Shown piece after piece: positions 50,236 through 58,376 of a stretch of 64,000 bases of DNA (positions within the stretch are counted from its first letter, which is position 1; every line of letters starts with the position of its first letter). The notes beneath the pieces are model-generated. The model was not told where the DNA came from, did not search any database, and saw only the letters and a list, made by a program, of their open reading frames with translations. The stretch spans positions 1 through 64,000 of the forward strand of contig JAFRRJ010000022.1 of the NCBI GenBank assembly GCA_017428155.1, in the 5' to 3' direction. Position numbers and translations under genes: made by a program. Source of the stretch: Clostridiales bacterium (GTDB lineage: Bacteria; Bacillota; Clostridia; Saccharofermentanales; Saccharofermentanaceae).

Positions 50236-53097
50236 TCAGTCCCTCTTAACCTCGATGTTGCCGAATGCCTCGATAACATCGCCGATCTTTATGTCGTTAT
50301 ATCTCTCGACAGTAAGGCCGCACTCGTGTCCGGATAAAACTTCCTTAACGGAATCCTTCTCGTGCTGGAGTGAACCTAAGACACCTGTGTAGATAACAAC
50401 GTCGTCTCTTATGACTCTTACATTGGAAGATCTCTGGATCTTACCGTCTGTAACATAGCAGCCGCCGATAGTACCGATACCGCTGACCTTGAAGAGCTGT
50501 CTGATCTCGGCATGACCCCAGATGACCTCTTCGATCTTGGGTGCGAGCATACCCTTCATAGCGTTCTCGACATCTTCGATCGCATTATAGATGACGCTGT
50601 AAAGTCTTACGTCAACGCCTGTTTCCTTGGCCTTGTCAGTGATCATCTGTGAAGGTCTTACATTGAATCCGATTATGATGGCGTTGGATACGTCAGCAAG
50701 AACGATATCGGACTCGTTGATCGCACCTACCGCACCGTGGATGACCTTGACCTTGACCTCATCATTGGAGAGCTTCTCCAAAGACTGCTGAACGGCTTCG
50801 ACAGAACCCTGGACGTCAGCCTTGATAATGATATTAAGATCTTTGACATCACCTGCAGCCATCTGTGCAGCGAGTGTATCAAGACTCATCTTGGATGACC
50901 TGTGGAGCTGCTCTTCTCTCTGCTTGATCTTACGCTTTTCAACAAGCTGTCTTGCCGTCTTGTCGTCTGCAACAGCGAAAAGTATCTCGCCCGCCTGAGG
51001 AACCTCAGGAAGACCTAAGATCTCGACAGGAATTGAAGGACCTGCCTTTTTGATAGCCACGCCCTTGTCGTCGTACATAGCTCTGATGTTGCCCAAGATA
51101 GGACCGCATACTACTGTATCGCCCTGTCTTAATGTACCGCGCTGAACGAGAACGGAAGCAACAGGACCTCTGTTCTTGTCGAGCTTTGCCTCGATAACGG
51201 CACCTTTTGCCTGGCTCTTCGGATCTGCCTTGAGTTCCATTACGTCAGCCGTAAGCAGAACATTTTCGAGCAGGTCGTCAATACCTGTACCCTGCTTTGC
51301 GGAGATCGGCACCATGATGGTCTGACCGCCCCACTCTTCGCAGATAAGGCCGTAGTTTGTAAGTTCCTGCTTAACTCTGTCAGGATTTGCGCCCGGCTTA
51401 TCGATCTTGTTGATTGCAACGATGATCTCTGTGTTAGCAGCCTTGGCGTGGTTGATAGCTTCGATCGTCTGAGGCATTACACCGTCGTCTGCAGCTACAA
51501 CGAGAATAGCGATATCCGTGAACTGTGCACCTCTTGCTCTCATCGTTGTGAACGCTTCGTGACCGGGGGTGTCGAGGAATGTGATCTGACGTCCCTTAAG
51601 TCTTACTGTGTAAGCACCGATCTTCTGTGTGATACCGCCGGCTTCGCCTTCGGTTACGTTAGCTGATCTTATCTTATCGAGGAGTGAAGTCTTACCGTGG
51701 TCAACGTGACCCATTACTACTACGACAGGCGGTCTGGGTTCGAGGTTCTCCGGATTATCCTCATCAGTGAAGAGGATATCTTCTTCTGTCTTCTCCTCAA
51801 GGAGTTCTGCATTTATACCGAAGCTGTCAGCAACAAGACATGCTGTATCGAAGTCGAGTTCCTGGTTGATAGTCGCCATGACACCGAGCTTCATCAAAGC
51901 CATGATGATGTCAGAACTCTTCTTGCCGATACCTTCGGCAAACTCCTTAACCGTAATGAATGCAGGGATCTTGATCTCAGTAATTACCTGCTCTACAACA
52001 GACTGCTGGGATTCCTGCTTCTTCTTTTTCTTCTTGAAAGAATAATCGTCGTAATCGCCGTCACTGTTGACGCGTCCGGTAAACTGTGCGGAACGTGACT
52101 GCTTTCTCTTGTCGATATTGGCATTCTTCTCGCCGTCTCTTCTGTCGGCGTTATTATGCTTCTTGTCGAAAGCACTCTTCTCGGCATAAGAAGATCTGCT
52201 CTTCTTTGCTTCCTCGATAGGAGCTTCAGCTCTCGGCTTGGGTGCGCGCTTGAACTGCGGACGTGCGCCGTCTTCGTCCTTATCCTTGTCGAATCCGCCG
52301 CCGCCCTGCTTCTGGAATCCGCCGCCGCGGTTGTTGTTAAAACCGCCCTGGCCGCCTGATCTCATAGGACTCTTCTTATCTCTTCCGGCATATGTAATGA
52401 CCGTTGAACTTCTGATTGTCTCGCCTCTTGCGGGAACATCAGGAAGTGAGATAACGGCTGACGAGAGTCTGGGCTTTGCAGGCTGTGCAGGCTTTTCCTC
52501 CGGCTTCTTCTCTTCCTGCTTTTTCTCTTCCTTTACAGGCTCAGCCTTAGGTTCGGGCTTCTTCTCTTCCTTAACGGGTTCTTCCTTGACCTCAGGCTTC
52601 TTTTCTTCCTTAGCAGGTTCTTCAGCCTTCTCTTCCGTCTTTTTGGCAGGAGCCTTCTTGGGCGCAGCCTCTGTCTTCTCGGGAGCTGCCTTCTTTGCAG
52701 GCTTCTTCTCTTCAGCAGGCTTTTCCTCAGGCTTAGCCTCAGCTTCTTCAGGCTTTTTCTTTGCTGCCGGCTTCTTGGGAGCAGCTTCGGTCTTGGCTGC
52801 AGGAGCCTTCTTTGCAGGCTTCTTTTCCTCAGCAGGCTTCTCCTCTGGCTTAGCTTCAGCTTCCTCCGGCTTCTTCTTTGCTGCCGCCTTCTTTGCAGGC
52901 TTAGCTTCCTCTGCTTCGGGCGCAGATGCAGGTGCTGCTGCGGGTGCAACAACTACTTCAGCCTTAGGCTCAGCTGCAACTGCTTCAGGTGTCTCTTCCG
53001 TCTTTTTCTTATGTACGCGTCCGAGCCTCATCTTCTTGCTGCCGGATACGCCGCCGACTGTTAAGTCTTTCTTCTTAATATCGTTATCTTCACCCAT
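50236..53097 (-). CDS. infB: Translation initiation factor IF-2 with repeat-rich N-terminus
   Basis: 953 residues from the ATG at 53097. About the first 380 are low complexity: Ala/Pro/Lys/Glu repeats (two near-identical copies of an [20 protein letters not shown] block), then a Gly/Arg-rich stretch ([14 protein letters not shown]) and basic KKKKKK. IF2_N module ([23 protein letters not shown]), G domain [26 protein letters not shown], then domains 2-4. Recruits fMet-tRNA to the 30S. Overlaps ylxQ stop by one base (TGATG). Confidence 0.96.
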   Translation of the reverse strand: MGEDNDIKKKDLTVGGVSGSKKMRLGRVHKKKTEETPEAVAAEPKAEVVVAPAAAPASAPEAEEAKPAKKAAAKKKPEEAEAKPEEKPAEEKKPAKKAPAAKTEAAPKKPAAKKKPEEAEAKPEEKPAEEKKPAKKAAPEKTEAAPKKAPAKKTEEKAEEPAKEEKKPEVKEEPVKEEKKPEPKAEPVKEEKKQEEKKPEEKPAQPAKPRLSSAVISLPDVPARGETIRSSTVITYAGRDKKSPMRSGGQGGFNNNRGGGFQKQGGGGFDKDKDEDGARPQFKRAPKPRAEAPIEEAKKSRSSYAEKSAFDKKHNNADRRDGEKNANIDKRKQSRSAQFTGRVNSDGDYDDYSFKKKKKKQESQQSVVEQVITEIKIPAFITVKEFAEGIGKKSSDIIMALMKLGVMATINQELDFDTACLVADSFGINAELLEEKTEEDILFTDEDNPENLEPRPPVVVVMGHVDHGKTSLLDKIRSANVTEGEAGGITQKIGAYTVRLKGRQITFLDTPGHEAFTTMRARGAQFTDIAILVVAADDGVMPQTIEAINHAKAANTEIIVAINKIDKPGANPDRVKQELTNYGLICEEWGGQTIMVPISAKQGTGIDDLLENVLLTADVMELKADPKSQAKGAVIEAKLDKNRGPVASVLVQRGTLRQGDTVVCGPILGNIRAMYDDKGVAIKKAGPSIPVEILGLPEVPQAGEILFAVADDKTARQLVEKRKIKQREEQLHRSSKMSLDTLAAQMAAGDVKDLNIIIKADVQGSVEAVQQSLEKLSNDEVKVKVIHGAVGAINESDIVLADVSNAIIIGFNVRPSQMITDKAKETGVDVRLYSVIYNAIEDVENAMKGMLAPKIEEVIWGHAEIRQLFKVSGIGTIGGCYVTDGKIQRSSNVRVIRDDVVIYTGVLGSLQHEKDSVKEVLSGHECGLTVERYNDIKIGDVIEAFGNIEVKRD

Positions 53098-53429
53098 CAA
53101 GTATCTTCCTCCTCGTTGATCTTTTCGAGTATGGCAGAAATGCCATCCGCAAAGCTTTTGTCCAATATTGCCGCCGCTGTTCTGTCGGGTTTTCCCAGTG
53201 CACTTCCCAGTTCTTCAGAAGTTCCGTAACTGTAACAGGGAATCTCTTTCGGGCCGTTAAGATTCTTAAGGATCTTCTCGAGAGAGTTCCTGGAAATATC
53301 CCGGGTTATTATCAGGAGTTCAACTTTGTTGCCCCGGATAGCTCCAGTCACCGCATCGCTTCCCGATGCGACCTTACCGGCGCGGGAAGCAAGCCCTATC
53401 ATTCCAAACAGCCTTTCCTTATCTGTCAT
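53097..53429 (-). CDS. ylxQ: L7Ae-family RNA-binding protein YlxQ
   Basis: 110 residues. L7Ae/L30e fold: [45 protein letters not shown] and [22 protein letters not shown]. Binds kink-turn-type RNA; precise role unclear. Starts one base into the end of ylxR. Conserved nusA-ylxR-ylxQ-infB order. Confidence 0.92.
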   Translation of the reverse strand: MTDKERLFGMIGLASRAGKVASGSDAVTGAIRGNKVELLIITRDISRNSLEKILKNLNGPKEIPCYSYGTSEELGSALGKPDRTAAAILDKSFADGISAILEKINEEEDT

Positions 53430-53704
53430 CAGTCCTCCGCAATGCTCTCCATAAGTGACTTCGCAAGCTCTTTGATCTCATCTTCTGTCAGAGGCTTTTT
53501 AAGTCCCTTCGAAAGCTTTGCCGCCTTCTTAAGTTCAGCTGTTATGCACTCCACATTACGGCAAAGATAAGCGCCTCTTCCGGCAAGCTTTCCCGTGGGA
53601 TCATATACGACTTCACCTTCAGGTGTAACAACAACACGTAAGAGTTCGTTCTTGTCTCTTACGGTCCTGCATGATACACAACTTCTCTGCGGCTTTTTCT
53701 TCAT
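53429..53704 (-). CDS. rnpM: YlxR/RnpM (DUF448) RNA-binding protein
   Basis: 91 residues. Signature RSCVSCRTVRDKNELLRVV, DPTGKLAGRGAYLCRNVECI, then a Lys-rich helix. Recently assigned as an RNase P modulator in Bacillus; earlier a nucleic-acid-binding protein of unknown role. 20 bases behind nusA. Confidence 0.93.
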   Translation of the reverse strand: MKKKPQRSCVSCRTVRDKNELLRVVVTPEGEVVYDPTGKLAGRGAYLCRNVECITAELKKAAKLSKGLKKPLTEDEIKELAKSLMESIAED

Positions 53705-53724
53705 AACTTCAAATGCTCTGCTTA

Positions 53725-54894
53725 TCAGTTCTCTTTGTTCTCATCATCAACAACAGTAAAGTCATCGATAAGTGCCTTTGATGCCTCAACACTCTCGTCG
53801 GATTCCTTCTTGATATCGATCTTGAACCCTGTAAGTCTTGCAGCAAGACGGACATTCTGGCCGCTCTTGCCGATAGCAAGTGAGAACTGCTGGTCAGGTA
53901 CGATTACCTTGGCATATCTTTCAACTTCGCCGTTCTCATTAGTTGTGATCTCAGTATCGACTCTTGATACCTTTGCAGGCTGCAAAGCCTCACTGATAAA
54001 GAGTGCGGGATCTTCCTTCCAGTCAACGATATCGATCTTCTCTTCAGCAAGCTCGTTCATGATCTGCTGAACTCTCTGGCCTCTCTGACCTACGCATGAA
54101 CCCTTTGCATCGATATCGGGATCTTTGGAGTAAACAGCAACCTTTGTTCTGGAACCTGCTTCTCTTGCAACAGATCTGATGATTACATCGCCTGCCTTGA
54201 TCTCAGGTACCTCAAGCTCGAAAAGCTTCGTTACGAGTCTTGCGTCTGTTCTTGAAAGAACGACGGAAGGTCTGCCGTTAGCTTCTTCAACGCCCATTAC
54301 GAGGAACTTCATGATCCTGTCCTGATCGTAATGCTCGTTTCTGTTATTTCTGATCTGGCCGTCGTGCTTAACGATAGCTTCGGCACGGCCGATATTTACA
54401 TATACATTTCTTGCGTCCTTACGAACGATAGTGCCGGAAGTGATCTCACCGATCTTGCCGGAGAATTCCTTCTCGATCTTATAGCTCTCGGCATCTCTTA
54501 ACTTCTGGTTGATAGCATTCTTTGCAGCGCTTGCAGCAAGGCGTCCAAGGTCTTCAACGTCGATACCGATCTCGATCTCGTCTCCGACTTCAACATCCTC
54601 ATAGCCAAGTTCATTAGCTGCCTCAATGGAGATCTCGTTAGCCTCATCTACGACATCGTCAACGACTTCAGCGAGTTTATATACATAGATCTCACCTGTC
54701 TCTCTGTCGATCTCAGCGTTAACGGACTTGATATCCTGCTTATTGCCGCCGAATTCACGTCTGTATGCAGCAACAAGACCGCTCTCGATCGCCTGGAAGA
54801 CTTCTTCCTCATCGATGTCTCTTTCTTCTGCGAGGAGCTTAACAAGACCTACTATTGTATCCTTGGGTTCCTCTTCATTCTTCTTTCTTGGCAT
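53725..54894 (-). CDS. nusA: Transcription factor NusA
   Basis: 389 residues. N-terminal domain, S1 domain (IGEITSGTIVRKDARNVYVNIGRAEAIVKHDGQI), KH1 (VGQRGQRVQQIMNELAEEKIDIV) and KH2 (IGKSGQNVRLAARLTGFKIDI), without the C-terminal acidic repeats of enterobacterial NusA, which is normal in Bacillota. Modulates pausing and intrinsic termination; probably acts on the terminator in its own leader at 55402-55427. 18 bases behind rimP. Confidence 0.96.
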   Translation of the reverse strand: MPRKKNEEEPKDTIVGLVKLLAEERDIDEEEVFQAIESGLVAAYRREFGGNKQDIKSVNAEIDRETGEIYVYKLAEVVDDVVDEANEISIEAANELGYEDVEVGDEIEIGIDVEDLGRLAASAAKNAINQKLRDAESYKIEKEFSGKIGEITSGTIVRKDARNVYVNIGRAEAIVKHDGQIRNNRNEHYDQDRIMKFLVMGVEEANGRPSVVLSRTDARLVTKLFELEVPEIKAGDVIIRSVAREAGSRTKVAVYSKDPDIDAKGSCVGQRGQRVQQIMNELAEEKIDIVDWKEDPALFISEALQPAKVSRVDTEITTNENGEVERYAKVIVPDQQFSLAIGKSGQNVRLAARLTGFKIDIKKESDESVEASKALIDDFTVVDDENKEN

Positions 54895-54912
54895 TTTATA
54901 TTTCCTCCTGAC

Positions 54913-55377
54913 TTAAAAATCTATATGACGTACGGCCTTTGCGATATCCTCAAATCCGAGCGTAAGCTCTTCGCCGTTATCAAACACGAATACTGCCTTG
55001 CCGTCTTCTGCGCCTTTGATTACCGCAGTAAAACTCTTCTTGCCTTCCATAGGCTTATAAAGCGAGATATCTGCCTTCTCGCCCGCATATCTGTTGTAAT
55101 CCTTCTCTGTCTCGAGAGGTCTTGTAAGTCCCGGTGAAGATACTTCGAAGAAATCCGGATCGATATTTGCCGCCTCATCGAAAACAGGATCCAAAGCGCG
55201 GCTTACCGTCTCGCAGTCATCTATTCCGATGCCGCCTCTCTTATCGATATAGAAAGTCAACACCATGCCTCTTGCTTCCTTGACATAGGAGCAGTCGACC
55301 AGGTCAAACCCGAGTTCCGTTACCCTGGGTTCGGCAAGTTCGAATGCCTCCTGAGCGATCTTTGATCTTTTTGCCAA
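54913..55377 (-). CDS. rimP: Ribosome maturation factor RimP
   Basis: About 154 residues if started at the TTG at 55377, which has GGAGAAAG five bases upstream; a longer in-frame ATG at 55410 lies in the leader hairpin and has no site. N-domain LGFDLVDCSYVKEARGMVLTFYIDKRGGIGIDDCETVSRALDPVFDE, EVSSPGLTRPLETEKDYNRYAGE, and the SH3-like C domain. First gene of the operon that runs to ribF. Confidence 0.92.
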   Translation of the reverse strand: MAKRSKIAQEAFELAEPRVTELGFDLVDCSYVKEARGMVLTFYIDKRGGIGIDDCETVSRALDPVFDEAANIDPDFFEVSSPGLTRPLETEKDYNRYAGEKADISLYKPMEGKKSFTAVIKGAEDGKAVFVFDNGEELTLGFEDIAKAVRHIDF

Positions 55378-55393
55378 AATCTTTCTCCTTTTA

Positions 55394-55427
55394 CAACAAA
55401 AAACGGACACGCCTACGGCTGTCCGTT
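55394..55427 (-). terminator. Terminator in the rimP-nusA operon leader
   Basis: Perfect arms AACGGACA (55402-55409) and TGTCCGTT (55420-55427). The A-run to its left gives TTTTTTGTTGT on the minus strand. It lies between the promoter and rimP with no gene upstream on this strand, so it is an attenuator rather than an end-of-operon terminator. In Bacillus the same operon is reported to be autoregulated by NusA at a leader terminator. Confidence 0.8.
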
Positions 55428-55455
55428 CGATAAAAACTCTTTTATGAACTAGCCA

Positions 55456-55484
55456 ATTTTAACACAAGGTCAATAGAAGTGCAA
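55456..55484 (-). promoter_or_regulatory. Promoter of the rimP-nusA-infB operon
   Basis: Minus strand -35 TTGCAC (55479-55484), -10 TAAAAT (55456-55461), 17-base spacer. Start near 55449, giving a leader of about 70 bases that contains the terminator. Confidence 0.75.
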
Positions 55485-55598
55485 ACCGAAAAATGTTCTT
55501 AAATTTTTACATATTTATATTCATTTCGCGCGTTAATTACAGTAAAATAAGTCTATCCAAATATCCAATGGAAATATGATCCCCAAAGGAGACATTCT

Positions 55599-56006
55599 AT
55601 GATTAAACTTATTGCAGGACCTAAGGGCACGGGCAAGACAGCAAAGCTCGTCGATGACATTAACGCAGTTGCAGCTACAGACAGCAACGTCGTATGCCTT
55701 GAGAGAGGTAACAGATTAGACCAGCTTCTTAAGCCCACAGTCCGTCTTGTAAATATGAAGGAATACCCCATCGAAGGTTTTGACCAGGTTCTCGCGTTCA
55801 TCTGCGGCATCTGCTCCAAAGATTACGACTTAACACATATCTATGTTGACGCGATCTGCAAAGTAGCCAACAACTACGATCCTGAAGGCTTAGGTGCTTT
55901 CCTCTTAAAGCTCGACGCATTCCTGAAGGATACACCTGTTGAAGCAACAATCCTTTTCAGCGGCGATGTTGACAGCCTTCCCGAAGAAGCAAGAAAGTTT
56001 GCATGA
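55599..56006 (+). CDS. Small P-loop protein of unknown function
   Basis: 135 residues. Walker A GPKGTGKT at 7-14 right at the N-terminus; THIYVDAI and ATILFSGDVDSLP are candidates for the strands carrying Walker B-like Asp. Too short for a full AAA or ABC domain; resembles thymidine-kinase-like or KAP-like minimal NTP-binding folds. No membrane segment. AAAGGAGAC precedes the ATG. Monocistronic with a terminator at 56029. I do not recognise it as a named protein. Confidence 0.75.
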   Translation: MIKLIAGPKGTGKTAKLVDDINAVAATDSNVVCLERGNRLDQLLKPTVRLVNMKEYPIEGFDQVLAFICGICSKDYDLTHIYVDAICKVANNYDPEGLGAFLLKLDAFLKDTPVEATILFSGDVDSLPEEARKFA

Positions 56007-56028
56007 TATCTTATTAATCCGTTAAATT

Positions 56029-56055
56029 GCCCGGGCCAATACGGTCCGGGCTTTT
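56029..56055 (+). terminator. Terminator of the P-loop gene
   Basis: Arms GCCCGG (56029-56034) and CCGGGC (56046-56051) followed by TTTTAATAA. It stands 22 bases past the stop codon and just before mscL, so mscL may rely on read-through or its own promoter. Confidence 0.75.
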
Positions 56056-56083
56056 AATAAACACCATCAGGAGGAACAAGTTA

Positions 56084-56542
56084 ATGGGAGTAGTAAAAAA
56101 TTTCATGAACGAATTCAAGGAATTCGCACTCAAGGGCAACGTAGTTGACATGGCTATCGGTGTAATTATCGGTGCAGCATTCAAGGATATCGTTACATCC
56201 TTCACCGATAGTTTCATCAATCCTCTGATCGCTTCTATCGGCGGTGCTGACATCGCCGGCGCAATCAGACTTCCGTGGGTAGACTATACAGGTCTTGACC
56301 CTGAGCAGATCACAGCACTTTCACTCAACTACGGCGCATTCATCACAGCAGTAATCAATTTCATCATCATGGCATTGATCCTCTTCATCATGCTCAAGGG
56401 AATCAACGCACTTAAGAATGGTATTACTAAGCGTGCAAAGAAGGGGGCAAAGGAAGAACCCGCACCTGCACCCGAACCTTCTGATGAAGTTAAGCTCTTA
56501 ACAGAGATCAAGGATCTCCTCAAGGCTCAGAACAGCAAGTAA
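56084..56542 (+). CDS. mscL: Large-conductance mechanosensitive channel MscL
   Basis: 152 residues from the ATG at 56084 (AGGAGG upstream). FMNEFKEFALKGNVVDMAIGVIIGAAFKDIVTSF (N-terminal helix and pore helix 1 with the conserved Gly/Ala pattern), second helix INFIIMALILFIMLKGIN, C-terminal bundle with a Pro/Glu/Ala linker. Opens under membrane tension to release solutes. Ends with a terminator at 56569. Confidence 0.95.
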   Translation: MGVVKNFMNEFKEFALKGNVVDMAIGVIIGAAFKDIVTSFTDSFINPLIASIGGADIAGAIRLPWVDYTGLDPEQITALSLNYGAFITAVINFIIMALILFIMLKGINALKNGITKRAKKGAKEEPAPAPEPSDEVKLLTEIKDLLKAQNSK

Positions 56543-56568
56543 CAGTTGCTTAAATTGTATTTGAAAAG

Positions 56569-56597
56569 CGGTGTCCTGTTGATGGGCACCGTTTTTT
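56569..56597 (+). terminator. Terminator of mscL
   Basis: Arms CGGTGTCC (56569-56576) and GGGCACCG (56584-56591) followed by TTTTTT. Confidence 0.9.
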
Positions 56598-56636
56598 GTG
56601 GCTATTCCCGTGCTGGTTTCCCGCGTTAGTTTCCCG

Positions 56637-56884
56637 CAGAATTGACTAAAACTGTGACGATATCAGGGCAAAATCGTCACACAAATCGTCAAAACAGAGC
56701 AGAATTGACTAAAACTGTGACGATATCAGGGCAAAATCGTCACACAAATCGTCAAAACAGGCAGAATTGACTAAAACTGTGACTATATCAGGGCAAAATC
56801 GACACACAAATCGTCAAAACAGGTCAGAATTGACTAAAACTGTGACGATATCAGGGCAAAATCGTCACACTTAGCGTCAATCTG
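56637..56884. repeat. Hairpin array B: four 62-63-bp tandem repeats
   Basis: Units start at 56637, 56700, 56762 and 56825, each beginning CAGAATTGACTAAAAC. Inside each, perfect nine-base arms TGTGACGAT and ATCGTCACA surround the loop ATCAGGGCAAA, with a shorter outer pair TTGAC/GTCAA. Unit three has two changes in the arms; unit four differs after the second arm. There is no ORF. The array is not a CRISPR (no unique spacers). Confidence 0.9.
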
Positions 56885-56930
56885 TTTTCGAAGAGTTCAA
56901 ATGAAGCGCAGTATAACAAGAACCGCACTT

Positions 56931-57017
56931 TTTATGCATGGCGAAAAAAGTACGATTTCACCCTTAGCTCCGTGTGAGACCACAAACCGTACTTTTTACA
57001 CGCGAATAAAGTACGAA
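56931..57017. repeat. Hairpin pair with GTACTTTTT arms
   Basis: Two units of about 33 bases, AACCG(C/T)ACTTTTT...AAAGTACGA, at 56931 and 56986. Each can fold by pairing ACTTTTT with AAAAAGT, and the right arm of the first can pair with the left arm of the second over ten bases (AAAAAGTACG/CGTACTTTTT). Same architecture as the array before it, with different arms. Confidence 0.75.
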
Positions 57018-57064
57018 CCCGCCTGCATATATCTAATGTACAATTCTTACAAGGATAATATTGC

Positions 57065-57098
57065 AAAAAACAAGACCGCCTCAGCATTTGAGACGGTC
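57065..57098 (-). terminator. Terminator of the regulator pair
   Basis: Ten-base arms 57074-57083 and 57089-57098 (one G-U pair). The A-run 57065-57070 gives a U-run on the minus strand, eight bases past the ArsR stop. Confidence 0.85.
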
Positions 57099-57106
57099 CT
57101 CGCAAA

Positions 57107-57496
57107 TCAATCCTTTTTCTTTTTCTTGTTCTTGTCTTTCTTCTTCTTTTTCTTGCTCTTCTTGAACTTCTCGATGTCATCATTTTCGGGAGTTTTTGCT
57201 TTGGATGACTTTTTCGAGCCGGTTTTAAGAGAATCTATTCCGGAAGATACAAGATCGATCGTGTCTTTGTTTATCGAATAGTATGCGGATCTGCCTCTGC
57301 GCTCAACATTTACAAGTCCTGCTTCTGAAAGGCAGGCCATGTGATGTGACAGTGTCGGCTGGGTAAAATCAAACTGTTCAAGAATATCTTTTGCAGTCAG
57401 TTCACCCTTTGATGCGATAAGCGATAAGATCCTGTATCTTACGCTTTCCGACAGCACACTTAATGCATTGATAAACTGTTCTTCTTTAGCAGACAT
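57107..57496 (-). CDS. ArsR-family regulator with lysine-rich tail
   Basis: 129 residues. Winged helix: NALSVLSESVRYRILSLIASKGELTAKDILEQFDFTQPTLSHHMACLSEAGLVNVERRGRSAYYSIN (about 9-75). No CxC metal site of ArsR/SmtB type is present, so the signal is not an obvious metal. The last 45 residues are Ser/Lys-rich and end in a nearly pure Lys run (FKKSKKKKKKDKNKKKKKD), which may add non-specific DNA or RNA contact. Five bases behind the DUF4004-like gene, so they are co-expressed. Confidence 0.88.
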   Translation of the reverse strand: MSAKEEQFINALSVLSESVRYRILSLIASKGELTAKDILEQFDFTQPTLSHHMACLSEAGLVNVERRGRSAYYSINKDTIDLVSSGIDSLKTGSKKSSKAKTPENDDIEKFKKSKKKKKKDKNKKKKKD

Positions 57497-57501
57497 ATGT
57501 G

Positions 57502-58128
57502 TCAGGCAATGAGCTGATCCTTAAGTGCTTCTTCAAACTCACCGAGGTTCGCGCAGGCGATGATCTCGGCATTGTCTTCGAGCAGGATCTCGTCTTCTCC
57601 TCTTACGAGGACCGTCATAGGTACGCCCATCTTACGGAGAAGAATGAGCTGATATTCCTTGGATGTCTCACTCGAGAGATACTTGCAAAGAAGTCTTAAG
57701 ACCTGCTTTGCGTCCTCAAGATAGATTCCTGAAAGCTTCATGAGGTGGTCGATGACATACATAGCGAATACATCGTTAAAGTCTAAAAGATCCTTCATCG
57801 GGAATACGGAAGTAAAAGCGGTAATTGACATTCTGCCTACGATCTCGAGGTCCTTGAAATCCTGCATAGGGATCTTGAAGCTCTCAACGTTTGCAGAGAA
57901 CAGTTCCTGCATCTGATCTACGGACAGTTCATTCTTAAGATCCTTGATGCGTCCGATCCTTGCCGTGATCTTTTCTTCCGGGAAGAATGTTGCCTGGCCG
58001 ATCTCGGTTGCCTTATGAATGAACCAGCTCTCAGGAATAAGACCCTGACGCTTCCAGCGGTAAAGTGTTCCGTATGAGATTCCTTCCTTCATGAGCAAGT
58101 CTTTTTTTGAAATAAGCTTGTCGTCCAT
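57502..58128 (-). CDS. DUF4004/YhbD-like protein with MerR-type helix-turn-helix
   Basis: 208 residues. N-terminal HTH like MerR (ISKKDLLMKEGISYGTLYRWKRQGLIPESWFIHKATEIGQATFFPEEKITARIGRI), then a helical region without a known ligand site and a C-terminal strand-rich part (YQLILLRKMGVPMTVLVRGEDEILLEDNAEIIACANLGEFEEAL). The order fits the DUF4004 (YhbD) family. Probably a DNA-binding regulator. A TAACAATGTTA palindrome lies 47 bases upstream of the start. Confidence 0.82.
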   Translation of the reverse strand: MDDKLISKKDLLMKEGISYGTLYRWKRQGLIPESWFIHKATEIGQATFFPEEKITARIGRIKDLKNELSVDQMQELFSANVESFKIPMQDFKDLEIVGRMSITAFTSVFPMKDLLDFNDVFAMYVIDHLMKLSGIYLEDAKQVLRLLCKYLSSETSKEYQLILLRKMGVPMTVLVRGEDEILLEDNAEIIACANLGEFEEALKDQLIA

Positions 58129-58319
58129 ATTACCGATTACCCTCTTTCTTTACTTAGATACCCCGATTGTAAAATAACAATGTTACAGTCATAAGACATA
58201 AGGATAAAAAGAAGGCAACAAATAAAGAAGATAACACTGTTATGCTTACTTAAGACACCGTACAGGCCACATAAGCTTATGCCATGTCCGCACACCTTAC
58301 CGCAATATATTTTCACGCG
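58129..58319. other. Upstream region of the DUF4004-like gene
   Basis: No gene is supported. It contains TAACAATGTTAC (58175-58186), a shortened form of the palindromes at 10424 and 27980. Promoter hexamers are not clear enough to call. Confidence 0.4.
58175..58185. promoter_or_regulatory. TAACA-A-TGTTA palindrome (short copy)
   Basis: Five-base arms around one central A. Eleven bases identical to the cores at 10424-10442 and 27980-27998; the outer bases do not pair here. Confidence 0.4.
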
Positions 58320-58349
58320 AAAAAAACTGCCCCTCATACAAGGGGCAGT
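58320..58349 (-). terminator. Terminator of the Ala-rich membrane protein gene
   Basis: Arms ACTGCCCC (58326-58333) and GGGGCAGT (58342-58349); U-run on the minus strand from the A-run 58320-58326. Confidence 0.85.
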
Positions 58350-58376
58350 CCGGATAAACTAAATGCGGATAATCTG

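Noticed and set aside
52238..53119. Long plus-strand frame of 293 codons
   Set aside because: Mirror of the low-complexity N-terminus of infB; its Ala/Phe/Ser-rich product is an artefact of the repeats.
56637..56884. Tandem repeats as a CRISPR array
   Set aside because: Units are contiguous 62-63-bp copies with no unique spacers, and no cas genes are present; the same holds for 62846-63145.
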